Source: an uncultured Oscillospiraceae bacterium
GTDB taxonomy: Bacteria > Bacillota > Clostridia > Oscillospirales > Oscillospiraceae
DNA: 27,153 nucleotides
Reading direction: 5' to 3'
Assembly (NCBI GenBank): GCA_934565415.1
Contig: CAKTHQ010000030.1
Span: 1-27,153 of the forward strand
The notes under the pieces are model-generated. The model searched no databases and was not told the origin of the DNA. It was given only the letters and a program-made list of their open reading frames with translations. Of the stretch, positions 6,903-15,887 are shown piece by piece. A program made the position numbers and the translations under genes. Numbering within the stretch: the stretch's first letter is position 1; every line of letters starts with the position of its first letter.

Positions 6903-8852
6903 CTAATATCTTACAAACCAGAACTGATCCGCTATCCTCTTCCACCAGGGCGCCGTTTTCAGCTTCTCCCGGCACTCGTCGCAAAAGCTTTGCAGGGGCT
7001 CCAAATCTATAGCCGTAATCCGGTGGCGGCTGAATTTTGCTCTTTGGGCAAGCTCCAAAAGCGCTTCCGGGATAGGCGCCCCGGCGGCCTTGCTCAGGGA
7101 TTCTGCCTGACGCCAGTATAGCAGCGTCCGTCCCCGGGTGTCGGAATGCCTGATGGCCTCCCTGCGAAGCAGCAATACCAGCTCCCGCCGGAGAAAGACG
7201 ACCAAAAGCAGGGCAGGGAAGAGCCAGAATAGAGGAGAGATGCGGAGCCGCTTCTGCTGCGGCGTGGAAATGGCGGGTTCCGCCGGATTTCCTGAGGGGA
7301 CCGTGGGCGTGGTATTTGCCATGGAAACAGAAACGGTGGCTTCCGTGGTCTCCGGAATCGTGGCCGGCACCTGGGACGCGGTGGCCTCCAGAATTTTCCA
7401 GTACCCTGCCTCCGTATCGTAGTATTCCGCCCAGGCATGGGCATTAAGGGTACTGACGATGGCGGGCCTTCCGGCCTCAACCTCCTGCAGATACCCGACT
7501 ACGAACCTTGCCGGAATTCCCGCTGCCCGCAGCAGCACCGTGGCTGCCGAAGCAAAATGAACGCAGAAGCCCCGGTCCGATTCTGCCAAGAACCACTGGG
7601 CAAAATCCTGCCGGTCCTCGGGCATTTGGGGCGTTTTCAGGTCGTAATCTGCGCTGGAGCGGACCATTTCTCCGATTTGCTCCGGATTGGAAGCGCCCTT
7701 CAGGTAAGCGCTTGCCCAGTCCCGGGTGCTGTCCGGGAGCCTTAAATATTGCGCTAAGGCCTCCTGCGTCATGGCACTGCCGTTGGGATTTTTGGGGAAC
7801 CGGTAGCTTACCACACCGCCGGCGTTGGCCAAGGCTCCGCCGGTTAGGATGGTGGCCGTGCCGGGGTAATAGGGAATGTAAATCAGGTCCTGAACCGCAA
7901 AGGTCCGGATTTCCACATCTCCGTCGGGATCTCCCCAGCCGTCAAAATTCTCCTGGCGGCTTTCCTCGGCGGTCCAGCTTTTTCCCGTGTAGGTATCAAA
8001 GTCCTGGCCTCGGAGGTAGAGACTTCCGGTAACGGGAGCCGTAACCGTCAGGATGGGCATCCTTTGCTGCTGGCCGCCGTTCAGTGCTGCCAGGTTCTCT
8101 TCAAAGGATACCTTCGGCGTAAAGGTAAAATTGGTTTTTATGGGGATGGTGCCCTGCATATGGGACATGATTTTCTGCCGCACCTGGGTACTGTGGTCCC
8201 GGTATGCCGCCTGGGGATTCAGCAGCAGCAGGGCAAAGGCTGCCAAAAGGACCGGCAGCAGAGCAGCCAAGGTGAGTTTTCTTCCCTGGATGGCGCTGTT
8301 TTTTCGGGTGCCGCAGGTTAAAAGCAGCATTGCCCAAATGACCAGTACGCCGTACACCGGCCACAGTCCCGGCTCTGCGTCCGGCACCATGGGGCACATC
8401 AACATGACCGGAACCGTCAGCAAAAACGGGATCACCGGCCCCCGGCGGCGAAGAATGCAGCGGCTTACCGACAGGGCCACGGCAGAGCCGTACAGAATTA
8501 CGGGCAGCTCAATGGCCCCTACCCTGTGCCCCGGGAACGAAAAATAGCCCCAGCGATAGGTATTGTTCAGAACCACGCTGACAATGGTCAGCAGGCTCTT
8601 GATTTCCTGCAGGGTTTGGGGCAGCCGCAGCAGATACCCCAGGGCCAGGGCGCACAGACACAGGGCAAGCTCCGATCCCCGGCGAAGGGGCAGCAGAAGG
8701 CACCCCAGGAGCGTCACTACCCCCAGCCAGAGAAGAACCGTTTGCCAGTCAAATTCCAGCGTGTATACCTGGGCATAGCAGCCGATGACGCTCAGGCTCA
8801 GAACCAGGGCGGCGGCAAAGGCCCAGGGAAAGTCCAGTAGTTTCTGCCTCAT
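6903..8852 (-). CDS. TgpA-like membrane transglutaminase-domain protein
   Basis: A 649-residue protein with several N-terminal membrane segments (within about 10-212), an extracytoplasmic transglutaminase-like domain, one more membrane segment near 530-555 and a cytoplasmic C-terminus. The catalytic triad is visible as Cys430 (GFCVHFASA), His472 (NAHAWAEYYD) and a following Asp near 479. The family is predicted to cross-link or cleave cell-surface proteins or peptidoglycan-linked substrates. Its start overlaps the DUF58 stop codon by four bases (ATGA), indicating translational coupling. The moxR-DUF58-transglutaminase order is widespread in bacteria. The substrate is unknown. Confidence 0.92.
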   Translation of the reverse strand: MRQKLLDFPWAFAAALVLSLSVIGCYAQVYTLEFDWQTVLLWLGVVTLLGCLLLPLRRGSELALCLCALALGYLLRLPQTLQEIKSLLTIVSVVLNNTYRWGYFSFPGHRVGAIELPVILYGSAVALSVSRCILRRRGPVIPFLLTVPVMLMCPMVPDAEPGLWPVYGVLVIWAMLLLTCGTRKNSAIQGRKLTLAALLPVLLAAFALLLLNPQAAYRDHSTQVRQKIMSHMQGTIPIKTNFTFTPKVSFEENLAALNGGQQQRMPILTVTAPVTGSLYLRGQDFDTYTGKSWTAEESRQENFDGWGDPDGDVEIRTFAVQDLIYIPYYPGTATILTGGALANAGGVVSYRFPKNPNGSAMTQEALAQYLRLPDSTRDWASAYLKGASNPEQIGEMVRSSADYDLKTPQMPEDRQDFAQWFLAESDRGFCVHFASAATVLLRAAGIPARFVVGYLQEVEAGRPAIVSTLNAHAWAEYYDTEAGYWKILEATASQVPATIPETTEATVSVSMANTTPTVPSGNPAEPAISTPQQKRLRISPLFWLFPALLLVVFLRRELVLLLRREAIRHSDTRGRTLLYWRQAESLSKAAGAPIPEALLELAQRAKFSRHRITAIDLEPLQSFCDECREKLKTAPWWKRIADQFWFVRY

Positions 8853-9754
8853 AGGCTATCCCCCAGGCAGCAGTGCCAGCTGGCCCCCACCGGCTCCGGC
8901 AGGACATTTTCTTCGCTTTTGGGGGCACAGAGAATGGTATCCACGGCTCCCCGGAGCTGCCCTTCATCCTCAGGCTCCAGCCGGAGAAGGCCTTCCCCGG
9001 TGGTTACCAGGATGATTGGCTGCATTCCCTTTTCCAAAAGGAAATTTCCCAGCCACAAAAGCTTTCCCATCCGCTCATCCAAAGCCTCCGGCCCGCCCCA
9101 CAGGTTCATGGTCAGGCAGGCGGTTTGCTTCAGGGGCTCCATGGTTTCCCGGACCGTCAGGGATCCTGTTTTGGCGGAAAGCTTCCAGTGAACGGTATTC
9201 AGGCTGTCTCCCGGCCGATAGGGCCGCAGCTCGTGGTTTTCACCCAGCCGCTGGAGGCTGGGCTTCCAGCGCAGGGGCGGAGCAATCACCGTCTCCGGCA
9301 GATTTTCCATTGCTACCGCTTTCGGCCGGACCAGCAGACTCCCGGCGGTTTTTCTTCGGACAGGGAAGACAAAAAGACCCAGGTAATCCATGACCCGCCC
9401 CTTTTCAATTTCTACGGAGAAGCCGCCGCAGTGGTTGGGCACAAAGCCGGTTTCCTCCCGGTAGAGGTGCTTCTCCCCGGTCCGCAAATCCCGCAAAACG
9501 ATTTTTCCGTGGAAGGGCGGCATGGGAAAGTTGCTGGAGCCCATCAGGAGCAGCTCCCCCTTTTCCCCCACCAGAAGCTTATCCGCTCCCGCCGTGGATA
9601 GCTGCAGATCCCAAATGGCGGGAATACTCAGGGCCAACGATACCGCCGGCAGCACCAGCAGCCCCAACAGGAAAATCCAGCTGAGCCACCTGCCGAAGGT
9701 AAGGTAGTAAAACCCGCAGCCCACCAGGGCCAGGCAATAAGAAAACCGCCGCAT
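8849..9754 (-). CDS. DUF58 domain protein
   Basis: A 301-residue protein with two N-terminal membrane segments (about 5-45) and a DUF58 region whose hallmark YRPGDSLNTVHWK lies at about 179-191. DUF58 proteins are related to von Willebrand factor A domains and are nearly always encoded beside MoxR ATPases, which are thought to remodel or activate them. The start codon is one base past the moxR stop codon and the end overlaps the transglutaminase gene, so the three genes form a tight coupled operon. The role is probably in cell envelope assembly, inferred from the family and its neighbours. Confidence 0.92.
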   Translation of the reverse strand: MRRFSYCLALVGCGFYYLTFGRWLSWIFLLGLLVLPAVSLALSIPAIWDLQLSTAGADKLLVGEKGELLLMGSSNFPMPPFHGKIVLRDLRTGEKHLYREETGFVPNHCGGFSVEIEKGRVMDYLGLFVFPVRRKTAGSLLVRPKAVAMENLPETVIAPPLRWKPSLQRLGENHELRPYRPGDSLNTVHWKLSAKTGSLTVRETMEPLKQTACLTMNLWGGPEALDERMGKLLWLGNFLLEKGMQPIILVTTGEGLLRLEPEDEGQLRGAVDTILCAPKSEENVLPEPVGASWHCCLGDSL

Positions 9755-9755
9755 A

Positions 9756-10712
9756 TCAGCGCAGCCTGGGTGCGGGGACCGTATCCAGCACCGTTTTTAA
9801 AATCTGCTCGGTGGTTTTTCCCTGGCTTTCCGCCTTGCCGGAAAGAATCATCCGGTGGGCCAGGGTGGGAATGAAGACCTCCTTCACATCCCCGGGTACC
9901 ACATAGTCCCGGCCTCGCAGCTGGGCAATGGACTTGGCCATAGCCGCAACGGAAAGAGTGGCTCTGGGGCTGGCTCCCCGGGCCAAAAGCTCCTGCTTCC
10001 GGGTGGCGTCGCTGAGGGCTACAATGTAGTCAATAACGCTGTCGCTTAAAAAGGTGGCGTCCACCGTATCCTGCAATTCCAGGAACTTGTCTTTTGTCAG
10101 TACCGGGCGGATTTCCTTCAGGGGATTCCCGCCCTGCCGGTTTTTGATCATGGAGGCCTCATCCCTGGGGGCAGGGTACCCCAGCCGCAGCCGCAGGGTA
10201 AACCGGTCCACCTGGCTGTCCGGCAGCAGCTGGGTACCCGCCGCGCCGGTGGGATTCTGGGTAGCAATCACGGCAAAGGGCTTTGGCAGGGGATGGCTTA
10301 CTCCATCTACCGTTACCTGGCCTTCCTCCATGGCCTCCAAAAGAGCGGACTGGGTCCTGGAGGTGGCCCGGTTCAGCTCGTCCGCCAGGAATAGGTTACA
10401 TAATATTCCTCCTGGCCGGTACACCAGGTTCCCCATTCCGTCCGGCATACTGTAGCCCGTCACATCCGACGGCAGCACATCCGGGGTAAACTGAATACGC
10501 CCGTATTCCAGGTCCAGAGCCCTTGCAAAGGACAGCGCCATGGTGGTTTTTCCAACCCCGGGTACATCCTCCAGCAGGATATGCCCCCTGGCCAGCAGCG
10601 CCGCCAGAACCCACAGCAGGGCCTCATCCTTGCCGGACACCACCTGCCGCACCTGGTCCAAAATTCTGTGGACACTGGCCACCACTTCATTTTCCCGCGT
10701 CTGCAACCGCAT
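9756..10712 (-). CDS. MoxR-family AAA+ ATPase
   Basis: A 318-residue AAA+ ATPase, presumably a chaperone that activates the DUF58 partner. Walker A is at about 50-58 (VPGVGKTTM), Walker B is LFLADELNRA with Asp111 and Glu112, and sensor 1 is VIATQNPTG. The C-terminal lid holds ARGASPRATL. All are typical of MoxR. It is the first gene of the operon with a clear promoter 28 bp upstream, divergent from the GntR-ABC operon. The ATG at 10712 has AAGGAA upstream at a slightly long spacing. Confidence 0.95.
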   Translation of the reverse strand: MRLQTRENEVVASVHRILDQVRQVVSGKDEALLWVLAALLARGHILLEDVPGVGKTTMALSFARALDLEYGRIQFTPDVLPSDVTGYSMPDGMGNLVYRPGGILCNLFLADELNRATSRTQSALLEAMEEGQVTVDGVSHPLPKPFAVIATQNPTGAAGTQLLPDSQVDRFTLRLRLGYPAPRDEASMIKNRQGGNPLKEIRPVLTKDKFLELQDTVDATFLSDSVIDYIVALSDATRKQELLARGASPRATLSVAAMAKSIAQLRGRDYVVPGDVKEVFIPTLAHRMILSGKAESQGKTTEQILKTVLDTVPAPRLR

Positions 10713-10739
10713 CGCCTCATTTCCTTGGTAATGAAAGCT

Positions 10740-10768
10740 ATTATACCTGCTGATGAAGACAAAAACAA
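10740..10768 (-). promoter_or_regulatory. Promoter of the moxR operon
   Basis: On the minus strand the -35 TTGTTT (10763-10768) is 17 bp from a perfect -10 TATAAT (10740-10745). Confidence 0.75.
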
Positions 10769-10822
10769 GTGAGATTCCGTGAACAAGAGGACCGGGGCTC
10801 TGCTGCTTTTTTTATTTTTCTC

Positions 10823-10867
10823 TTGACAAACCGACTAGCTCATGCTATTGTATTAATACACTAATAC
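10823..10867 (+). promoter_or_regulatory. Promoter and GntR-type operator of the gntR-ABC operon
   Basis: A perfect -35 TTGACA (10823-10828) is 17 bp from an extended -10 TGCTATTGT (TATTGT at 10846-10851). A palindrome, GTATTA-N6-TAATAC (10850-10867), starts on the last bases of the -10 and covers the start of transcription. YtrA-type GntR repressors bind such palindromes, so this is probably the autoregulatory operator. Confidence 0.75.
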
Positions 10868-10887
10868 AAAAATACAAGGAGGTACCT

Positions 10888-11256
10888 ATGGATTGGAAAT
10901 TTACCGGGGATCAACCGGTATATCAGCAGATCCGGACCCTGATCCGTGGGGCCGTGGTCACCGGGGAGCTTTCTCCGGGGCAGCGGATCCCCTCGGTGCG
11001 GGAAATCGCGGCCAGTGCTCAGGTGAACCCCAATACGGTCCAAAGGGCTCTTAGTGAGCTGGAGCGGGATGGACTGCTCATCAGCGGCGGCACCAGCGGC
11101 CGGACGGTGACGGAGGACAAAAAGGTATTGGAGGCACTGCGGGAGGATACATTCAAAGAGCTGGCCCGGGCCTGCGCGGAAAAATTTCGCGTCTTTGGTC
11201 TGAGCCCCAAGCAAGCGGCCCAGCTTCTGATGGAGCTGGAAGAGGAGGAAGGATAA
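10888..11256 (+). CDS. GntR-family regulator, YtrA subfamily
   Basis: A 122-residue DNA-binding repressor. The winged helix-turn-helix fills residues 10-75, with the family signature GQRIPSVREIAASAQVNPNT. Only a short helical tail follows, as in the YtrA subfamily, which lacks a large effector domain and usually controls adjacent ABC transporter genes in response to envelope stress or antibiotics. AAGGAGG lies six bases before the ATG. The next gene begins one base past its stop codon. Confidence 0.93.
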   Translation: MDWKFTGDQPVYQQIRTLIRGAVVTGELSPGQRIPSVREIAASAQVNPNTVQRALSELERDGLLISGGTSGRTVTEDKKVLEALREDTFKELARACAEKFRVFGLSPKQAAQLLMELEEEEG

Positions 11257-11257
11257 C

Positions 11258-11968
11258 ATGGAAAATGTATTGGAAGTACAGGGCGTAACCAAGCGCTATG
11301 GCAGTAAAAAAGCCCTGGATGGCATTGATTTAAGCCTGTCCCAGGGGAAGATCGTGGGCTTGCTGGGCCCCAACGGCAGCGGCAAGACCACCCTTATGAA
11401 GCTGGCGGCGGGACTTTTGACCCAGGACAGCGGCTCTATCACCGTCTGCGGGGAGAAGGTAGGCCCCAAGAGCAAGGCTCTGGTATCCTATCTGCCGGAC
11501 AAAACCTATTTCCAGAAGGGCCAGAAAATCAAAGAGCTTCTGGACCTGTTTGGGGATTTTTATGAAGATTTCGACCGGGAGCGGGCAGAAAATATGATCC
11601 GGGACCTGGGTATTGATGAGAATGCCAAGCTGGGGACCCTGTCGAAAGGCAACCAGGAAAAGGTTCAGCTGGTGGTGGTCATGTCCCGGCGGGCACGGCT
11701 GTACCTGCTGGATGAGCCCATCGGCGGTGTGGACCCGGCGGCCCGGGATTACATCCTAAATACCATCATCACAAATTATGACCCCGATGCTACTGTGCTG
11801 ATCTCCACCCATCTGATCAGCGATGTGGAGCGGGTATTGGATGGCTTTGTGTTTTTGAACGAAGGGAAGATCGTCCGCTTTGGAAGCGTGGACGAGGTAC
11901 GGGAAGAGACGGGCAAGTCTCTGGATGAACTGTTTCGGGAGGTTTTCAAATGTTTGCCAAATTGCTGA
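11258..11968 (+). CDS. ABC transporter ATP-binding protein
   Basis: A 236-residue ATPase for the permease encoded next. Walker A is GPNGSGKTT (37-45), the signature is LSKGNQEK (128-135), shortened compared with the usual LSGGQ, and Walker B is LYLLDEP (148-154). This pattern is common in YtrB-like exporter ATPases. It is translationally coupled to the regulator before it and overlaps the permease by 19 bp. The substrate is not evident; antimicrobial peptide or lipid handling is possible by analogy. Confidence 0.94.
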   Translation: MENVLEVQGVTKRYGSKKALDGIDLSLSQGKIVGLLGPNGSGKTTLMKLAAGLLTQDSGSITVCGEKVGPKSKALVSYLPDKTYFQKGQKIKELLDLFGDFYEDFDRERAENMIRDLGIDENAKLGTLSKGNQEKVQLVVVMSRRARLYLLDEPIGGVDPAARDYILNTIITNYDPDATVLISTHLISDVERVLDGFVFLNEGKIVRFGSVDEVREETGKSLDELFREVFKCLPNC

Positions 11969-12747
11969 AAAAGGAATGGCGGTCCAGCCGGAAGGTCATT
12001 GGGCTGCTGTGCGCCATTATTTTGATTTCCGGCGTGCTCATTGGCACTTCTGCCTTTACCATGGCAAAGTGGCAGGGCTTTGAGGGCCGGGAGATTTTGG
12101 GCGCGGTGCTGGGCATTCTGGTAATGGCCTGCGTGGTCGCCGTGGCCCTGTCCTGCGCAGCCAGTATTGTGTATGCACTATGCCGGTTTTATAACAGCCG
12201 GTTTACCCAGGAAGGGTACCTGACCTACACTTTGCCCGTCAGCAATCACGAGCTGATGCTGTCCTCCATCCTGATGAATACCCTGGAAATTCTCCTGGTG
12301 CTGGTGACGGCGGGGGTAGCGGTCATGCTGTCTCTGGGCATCTTCGTCCTGGCGCTGCCCTGGAATGAAGTGAATCCGGAAGCCTGGGCCCACCTGTGGC
12401 GCTGCGCCGGGGAGACCCTGGGGGAGCTGGGCAAGCACGCCGGCGAAGTTGGAGCCGTGTTGCTGTTCCTGCTGCTCTTCGGCCTGGGTGAGCTGATTAC
12501 CCTGATGCTGGCCGTGACCGTAGGCGGCATGGCAGCCAAGAAGCACCCCATCCTTATGTCTGTGGTTGCGTATTACGGTATTGGGATGCTGAAATCCATC
12601 ATCGGCGGCCTGGGATTCTTCACATCCTTCGGCTCTTCCAATGCATGGGGTTACCTGGGCAGCCTGGACTGCCTGAACATTCTGGTCATCGTGGGCGGCT
12701 ATTTCCTGATGTACTGGCTGACGGAGAAGAAACTCAATTTGGCGTAA
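11950..12747 (+). CDS. ABC transporter permease
   Basis: A 265-residue membrane protein with about six hydrophobic segments (near 17-38, 50-80, 100-135, 160-185, 190-220 and 235-258). It starts inside the end of the ATPase gene, which marks them as partners. No recognisable substrate-binding domain is present, so it is a compact exporter permease. The operon ends at a hairpin terminator at 12817-12839. Confidence 0.9.
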   Translation: MFAKLLKKEWRSSRKVIGLLCAIILISGVLIGTSAFTMAKWQGFEGREILGAVLGILVMACVVAVALSCAASIVYALCRFYNSRFTQEGYLTYTLPVSNHELMLSSILMNTLEILLVLVTAGVAVMLSLGIFVLALPWNEVNPEAWAHLWRCAGETLGELGKHAGEVGAVLLFLLLFGLGELITLMLAVTVGGMAAKKHPILMSVVAYYGIGMLKSIIGGLGFFTSFGSSNAWGYLGSLDCLNILVIVGGYFLMYWLTEKKLNLA

Positions 12748-12758
12748 TAGAATCAAAC

Positions 12759-12790
12759 TGTAGGGGCCGATGGCTACATCGGCCCCTACA
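12759..12790. repeat. 14-bp-stem palindrome (REP-like)
   Basis: A perfect inverted repeat pairs 12759-12772 with 12777-12790 around a GCTA loop. It is followed by A residues rather than T on the plus strand, and its minus-strand copy also lacks a downstream T run, so it is a poor terminator. Its core, TGTAGGGGC...GCCCCTACA, looks like a dispersed intergenic palindrome. Confidence 0.6.
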
Positions 12791-12816
12791 AAAAATGAAA
12801 AATGGGCACAAAAAAT

Positions 12817-12845
12817 CCCCGCTTCAGAGTGAAGCGGGGCATTTT
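12817..12845 (+). terminator. Terminator of the gntR-ABC operon
   Basis: A 9-bp stem (12817-12825 with 12831-12839) has a 5-nt loop followed by CATTTT. On the minus strand it is followed by ATTTTTT, so it could act both ways. Confidence 0.65.
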
Positions 12846-12875
12846 GGCTTAACTTAGTGACATTGGGCTCGCAAA

Positions 12876-12909
12876 CCTCCAATTTATCCGGATACCGATA
12901 AATTGGAGG
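12876..12909 (+). repeat. 13-bp palindrome covering the ribosome binding site of a recombinase remnant
   Basis: CCTCCAATTTATC (12876-12888) pairs perfectly with 12897-12909. The 3' arm ends in GGAGG, the ribosome binding site for the ATG at 12918. In RNA this hairpin would hide the site; in DNA it might be a recombinase binding site. Confidence 0.65.
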
Positions 12910-12917
12910 CTTGTATT

Positions 12918-13046
12918 ATGGAATATGGGTATATCCGTGTTTCTACAAGAGAACAAAATGAACAGCGGTTGCCAGATAGCTGGAAATCACCTACAGTGCC
13001 TTTTTGCGGTGCGATTTTCTTTTCGAAAGAGAGATTTTTTATCTGA
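12918..13046 (+). pseudogene. Serine recombinase (resolvase/invertase) N-terminal remnant
   Basis: A 42-codon ORF too short to be functional. The first 17 residues, MEYGYIRVSTREQNEQR, match the start of the serine recombinase catalytic domain, including the nucleophile motif RVSTREQ (Ser9). After residue 17 the similarity stops and the sequence runs into an unrelated tail and a stop codon. A complete resolvase needs about 180 residues or more. It has a normal GGAGG site inside a palindrome. I read this as the truncated end of a lost mobile element at the left edge of the kinase region. Confidence 0.8.
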
Positions 13047-13134
13047 ATTGTGTCAGGGCGCAGCTTTTTGGGCATTGCTTATATGATATGCACATTATTT
13101 GCGCTGATATTTGTTAGAAGTGCAGCACTTTTGC

Positions 13135-13163
13135 TTGCATATTGTTATGGGGAGTGCTACAAT
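13135..13163 (+). promoter_or_regulatory. Promoter of the kinase-lipoprotein genes
   Basis: The -35 TTGCAT (13135-13140) is 17 bp from the -10 TACAAT (13158-13163), with TGC in front (extended -10). It lies 29 bp before the kinase ATG. The remaining sequence from 13047 to 13134 shows no other feature. Confidence 0.75.
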
Positions 13164-13192
13164 GGTGAAAAAGAGAAGAAAGGACATATCCT

Positions 13193-15820
13193 ATGGAACT
13201 GAACAAATGCCTGGGTTGCATGGAGGATTTTCAGGGGTATCCCTGTCCGAACTGCGGGTATGACCCACAGCAAATCCGTGGAAACGAATACGCACTGCCG
13301 CCCCAGACTATTCTGGCGGGGAAATACCTGGTAGGCCGAGTCCTGGGCCAGGGCGGCTTTGGAATTACTTACATCGGCTGGGACATTGCCCTGGAGCGAA
13401 AGGTAGCCATTAAGGAATACTATCCCAACGGGCAGGCCAACCGCACACCTGGTACCAGGGTGCTTACCTGGTACACCAGCGACAATGCTCTACAGGCTCG
13501 GCAGACAGGCCTGGAAATGTTCCTGAAAGAGGCCCGGAAAATGTCCCGGGTGGACAATATTCCCGGGGTCGTCCGGGTGCGGGACCTGTTCCGGGAAAAC
13601 GACACGGCCTATATTGTCATGGACTTTGTAGAGGGAGAAACTCTGAAAAGTCGTTTGAAACAGACCGGACCCATGTCCTGGGAACAGGCAAAAGGCATTT
13701 TCTGTCCTGCCCTCCGGGCTATGGAGCAGGTTCATAAAGCGGGACTCATTCACCGGGACATCAGCCCGGATAACCTGATGCTGACCCCTGACGGCCAGGT
13801 GTTTATCCTGGACCTGGGAGCCGCCAAGGACTTGAACATCAATACCGGTGCCTCCTCTATGCAGGTGGCCAAGGGTGGTTTCAGCCCCTTTGAGCAGTAC
13901 ACCCAACGGGGCGGCTCCGGGCCTTGGACGGATGTGTATGCTATGGCGGCAACGATTTACTATACGCTTACCGGCAAAATCCCCCAACCCGCTATGGACC
14001 GGATGGAGGAGGACACCGTTTCCTGGGATATTCCCCGGCTGGATACCCTGCCAAGGCAGGCCCTGGAGGCACTGAAAAGGGCCATGGTGGTGTCGGCCAA
14101 GAAGCGGACACAGAGCATGGAGGAGCTGGAAAAGGGACTGTTTGAGAAATGGGTGGAGCCGGAACCCAAGCCGGAACCAGAACCCAAGCCTGAGCCGGAG
14201 GTCAAGCCGGAACTGGAACCCAGTCCCGAGCCAAAGCCCGAGCCGGAGGTCAAGCCGGAGCCGAAACCCAAGCCGGAACCAGAACCCAAGCCGGAACCGG
14301 AACCAGAACCCAAGCCAGCACCGAAGAGGCCTGAAAAAATCGCCTTGGCTGCCGCTGTGGCAGTAGCTGTGGTGCTGGGCATCGTACTCTGGAAATGGAC
14401 CGTAATACCTGCAAGCAATTATCAAAAGGCCCAGGCCTTGATGGAGGCGGGACAGTACGAAAAAGCGGAAGCTGCCTTTGCGGCACTGGGAGATTACCGG
14501 GACAGTGCGGAGCAGGTGCAGGAGGCCGACGCTTACCGGCAAGCCCTAGCTCTGCTAGACGCAGGGTATCTTGACGAAGCAATCTCTGCCTTCAAAGCGC
14601 TGGGCGACTATCGGGACAGCGTACAGCAGGCACAGAAGGCCGACACTTATCGGCAAGCCCTGGTTCTGGCACTTGTTGGGCAGTACGAAGAGGCGGAAGC
14701 TGCCTTTGAAGCACTGGGGGATTACCGGGACAGCGCACAGCGGGCACAAGAAGCGCAAAAGGCCGGTAATTATCAGCAAGCCTTGGCTCTGGCAGACGCA
14801 GGACAGTTTGACGAAGCCGTCTCCACCTTCAAATCGCTGGGCAGCTATAAGGACAGCGAGGAGCAGGTGCGTTTGCTCCTCACATACCAGCGGGCGGACA
14901 CTCTGATGAAGTTCGGCCAGTATCCCGGTGCGGCGATTGTCTTTTCGAAACTGGGAGATTACCGGGACAGTGCACAGCGGGCAGAATCTGCAAAGGGGAT
15001 GCAGCAGATAATCCCTATCAGCGCTGGATACGCTCACACAGTAGGCCTGCACAATGACGGCACTGTGGTAGTTGCGGGAGATAATTGGTCTGGCGAATGC
15101 AATGTTGGTGGCTTCTCCAACATTGTCGCCGTTACCGCTGGATGGGGTTACACGATAGGTCTACGAAGCGGCGGCGTCCTGTTGACTGCGGTAAACAATT
15201 GGAGCGACAAAGGCATCATCGGCACCTGGTCTAACCTTGTTGCCGTTGACGCTAGCGGAGATCACGTGGTAGGTTTGCATAGCGATGGCACTGTGGTGGC
15301 CGTGGGAAACAACGATACTGGTGGATGTGACGTTGACAGCTGGTCTGACATTGTTGCAATTGCTGCTGGATGGAGCCACACGGTAGGCCTGCGCAGTAAC
15401 GGTACTGTGGTGGCCGTGGGAAATAATAAGGATGGCAGATGCGATGTTAGCAAATGGTCCGATATTGTCGCCGTTGCCGCAGGAAGCAGTCACACAGTCG
15501 GCCTGCGCAGCGATGGTACTGTGGTGGCTGTGGGAAACAACCAGAGTGGTCAATGTGACGTCAGCGGTTGGTCCAACATTGTGGCCATTGCCGCGGGGGA
15601 CGATCACACCGTAGGTCTTTGCGGGGATGGCACCGTGGTGGCCGTGGGATCCAATAAGCATGGTCAATGCGATGTCAGCGGCTGGTCGGACATTGTGGCC
15701 GTTGCCGCTGGATCTGGGCACACAGTTGGCCTGCGCAGCAACGGCACCGTGGTAGCCGTGGGATGGAATAGCTCTGGCGAATGCGAAGTCAGCGGCTGGT
15801 CCGACATCCGCACACCCTAA
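13193..15820 (+). CDS. Transmembrane Ser/Thr protein kinase with zinc ribbon, repeat region and RCC1-like propeller
   Basis: An 875-residue multidomain protein. Residues 6-21 form a zinc ribbon (C6, C9, C18, C21). A Hanks-type kinase follows (about 45-315): glycine loop GQGGFG (52-57), Lys74 in VAIK, catalytic loop HRDISPDN (187-194) and metal-binding DLG (207-209). Next come a Pro-Glu-Lys repeat linker (about 320-378), one membrane segment (about 382-402), five repeats of about 37 residues each ending near LGDYRDS (about 405-600), and seven repeats of about 38 residues with [15 protein letters not shown] (about 605-872). Seven such units fit an RCC1 propeller, which should lie outside the cell with the kinase inside. 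This suggests an outside-to-inside sensor; substrates are unknown. The ATG has AAAGGA upstream. A lipoprotein with the same repeat follows. Confidence 0.93.
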   Translation: MELNKCLGCMEDFQGYPCPNCGYDPQQIRGNEYALPPQTILAGKYLVGRVLGQGGFGITYIGWDIALERKVAIKEYYPNGQANRTPGTRVLTWYTSDNALQARQTGLEMFLKEARKMSRVDNIPGVVRVRDLFRENDTAYIVMDFVEGETLKSRLKQTGPMSWEQAKGIFCPALRAMEQVHKAGLIHRDISPDNLMLTPDGQVFILDLGAAKDLNINTGASSMQVAKGGFSPFEQYTQRGGSGPWTDVYAMAATIYYTLTGKIPQPAMDRMEEDTVSWDIPRLDTLPRQALEALKRAMVVSAKKRTQSMEELEKGLFEKWVEPEPKPEPEPKPEPEVKPELEPSPEPKPEPEVKPEPKPKPEPEPKPEPEPEPKPAPKRPEKIALAAAVAVAVVLGIVLWKWTVIPASNYQKAQALMEAGQYEKAEAAFAALGDYRDSAEQVQEADAYRQALALLDAGYLDEAISAFKALGDYRDSVQQAQKADTYRQALVLALVGQYEEAEAAFEALGDYRDSAQRAQEAQKAGNYQQALALADAGQFDEAVSTFKSLGSYKDSEEQVRLLLTYQRADTLMKFGQYPGAAIVFSKLGDYRDSAQRAESAKGMQQIIPISAGYAHTVGLHNDGTVVVAGDNWSGECNVGGFSNIVAVTAGWGYTIGLRSGGVLLTAVNNWSDKGIIGTWSNLVAVDASGDHVVGLHSDGTVVAVGNNDTGGCDVDSWSDIVAIAAGWSHTVGLRSNGTVVAVGNNKDGRCDVSKWSDIVAVAAGSSHTVGLRSDGTVVAVGNNQSGQCDVSGWSNIVAIAAGDDHTVGLCGDGTVVAVGSNKHGQCDVSGWSDIVAVAAGSGHTVGLRSNGTVVAVGWNSSGECEVSGWSDIRTP

Positions 15821-15887
15821 AATTCTCCTAAAGCACCCTTCCATCGGCATCCCTTGTACTAATAAGAAAAGAAAAGAGGAGCTCATT

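Noticed and set aside
13960..14418. Minus-strand frame with Gly-Ser repeats
   Set aside because: It is the antisense of the Pro-Glu-Lys repeat linker of the kinase.
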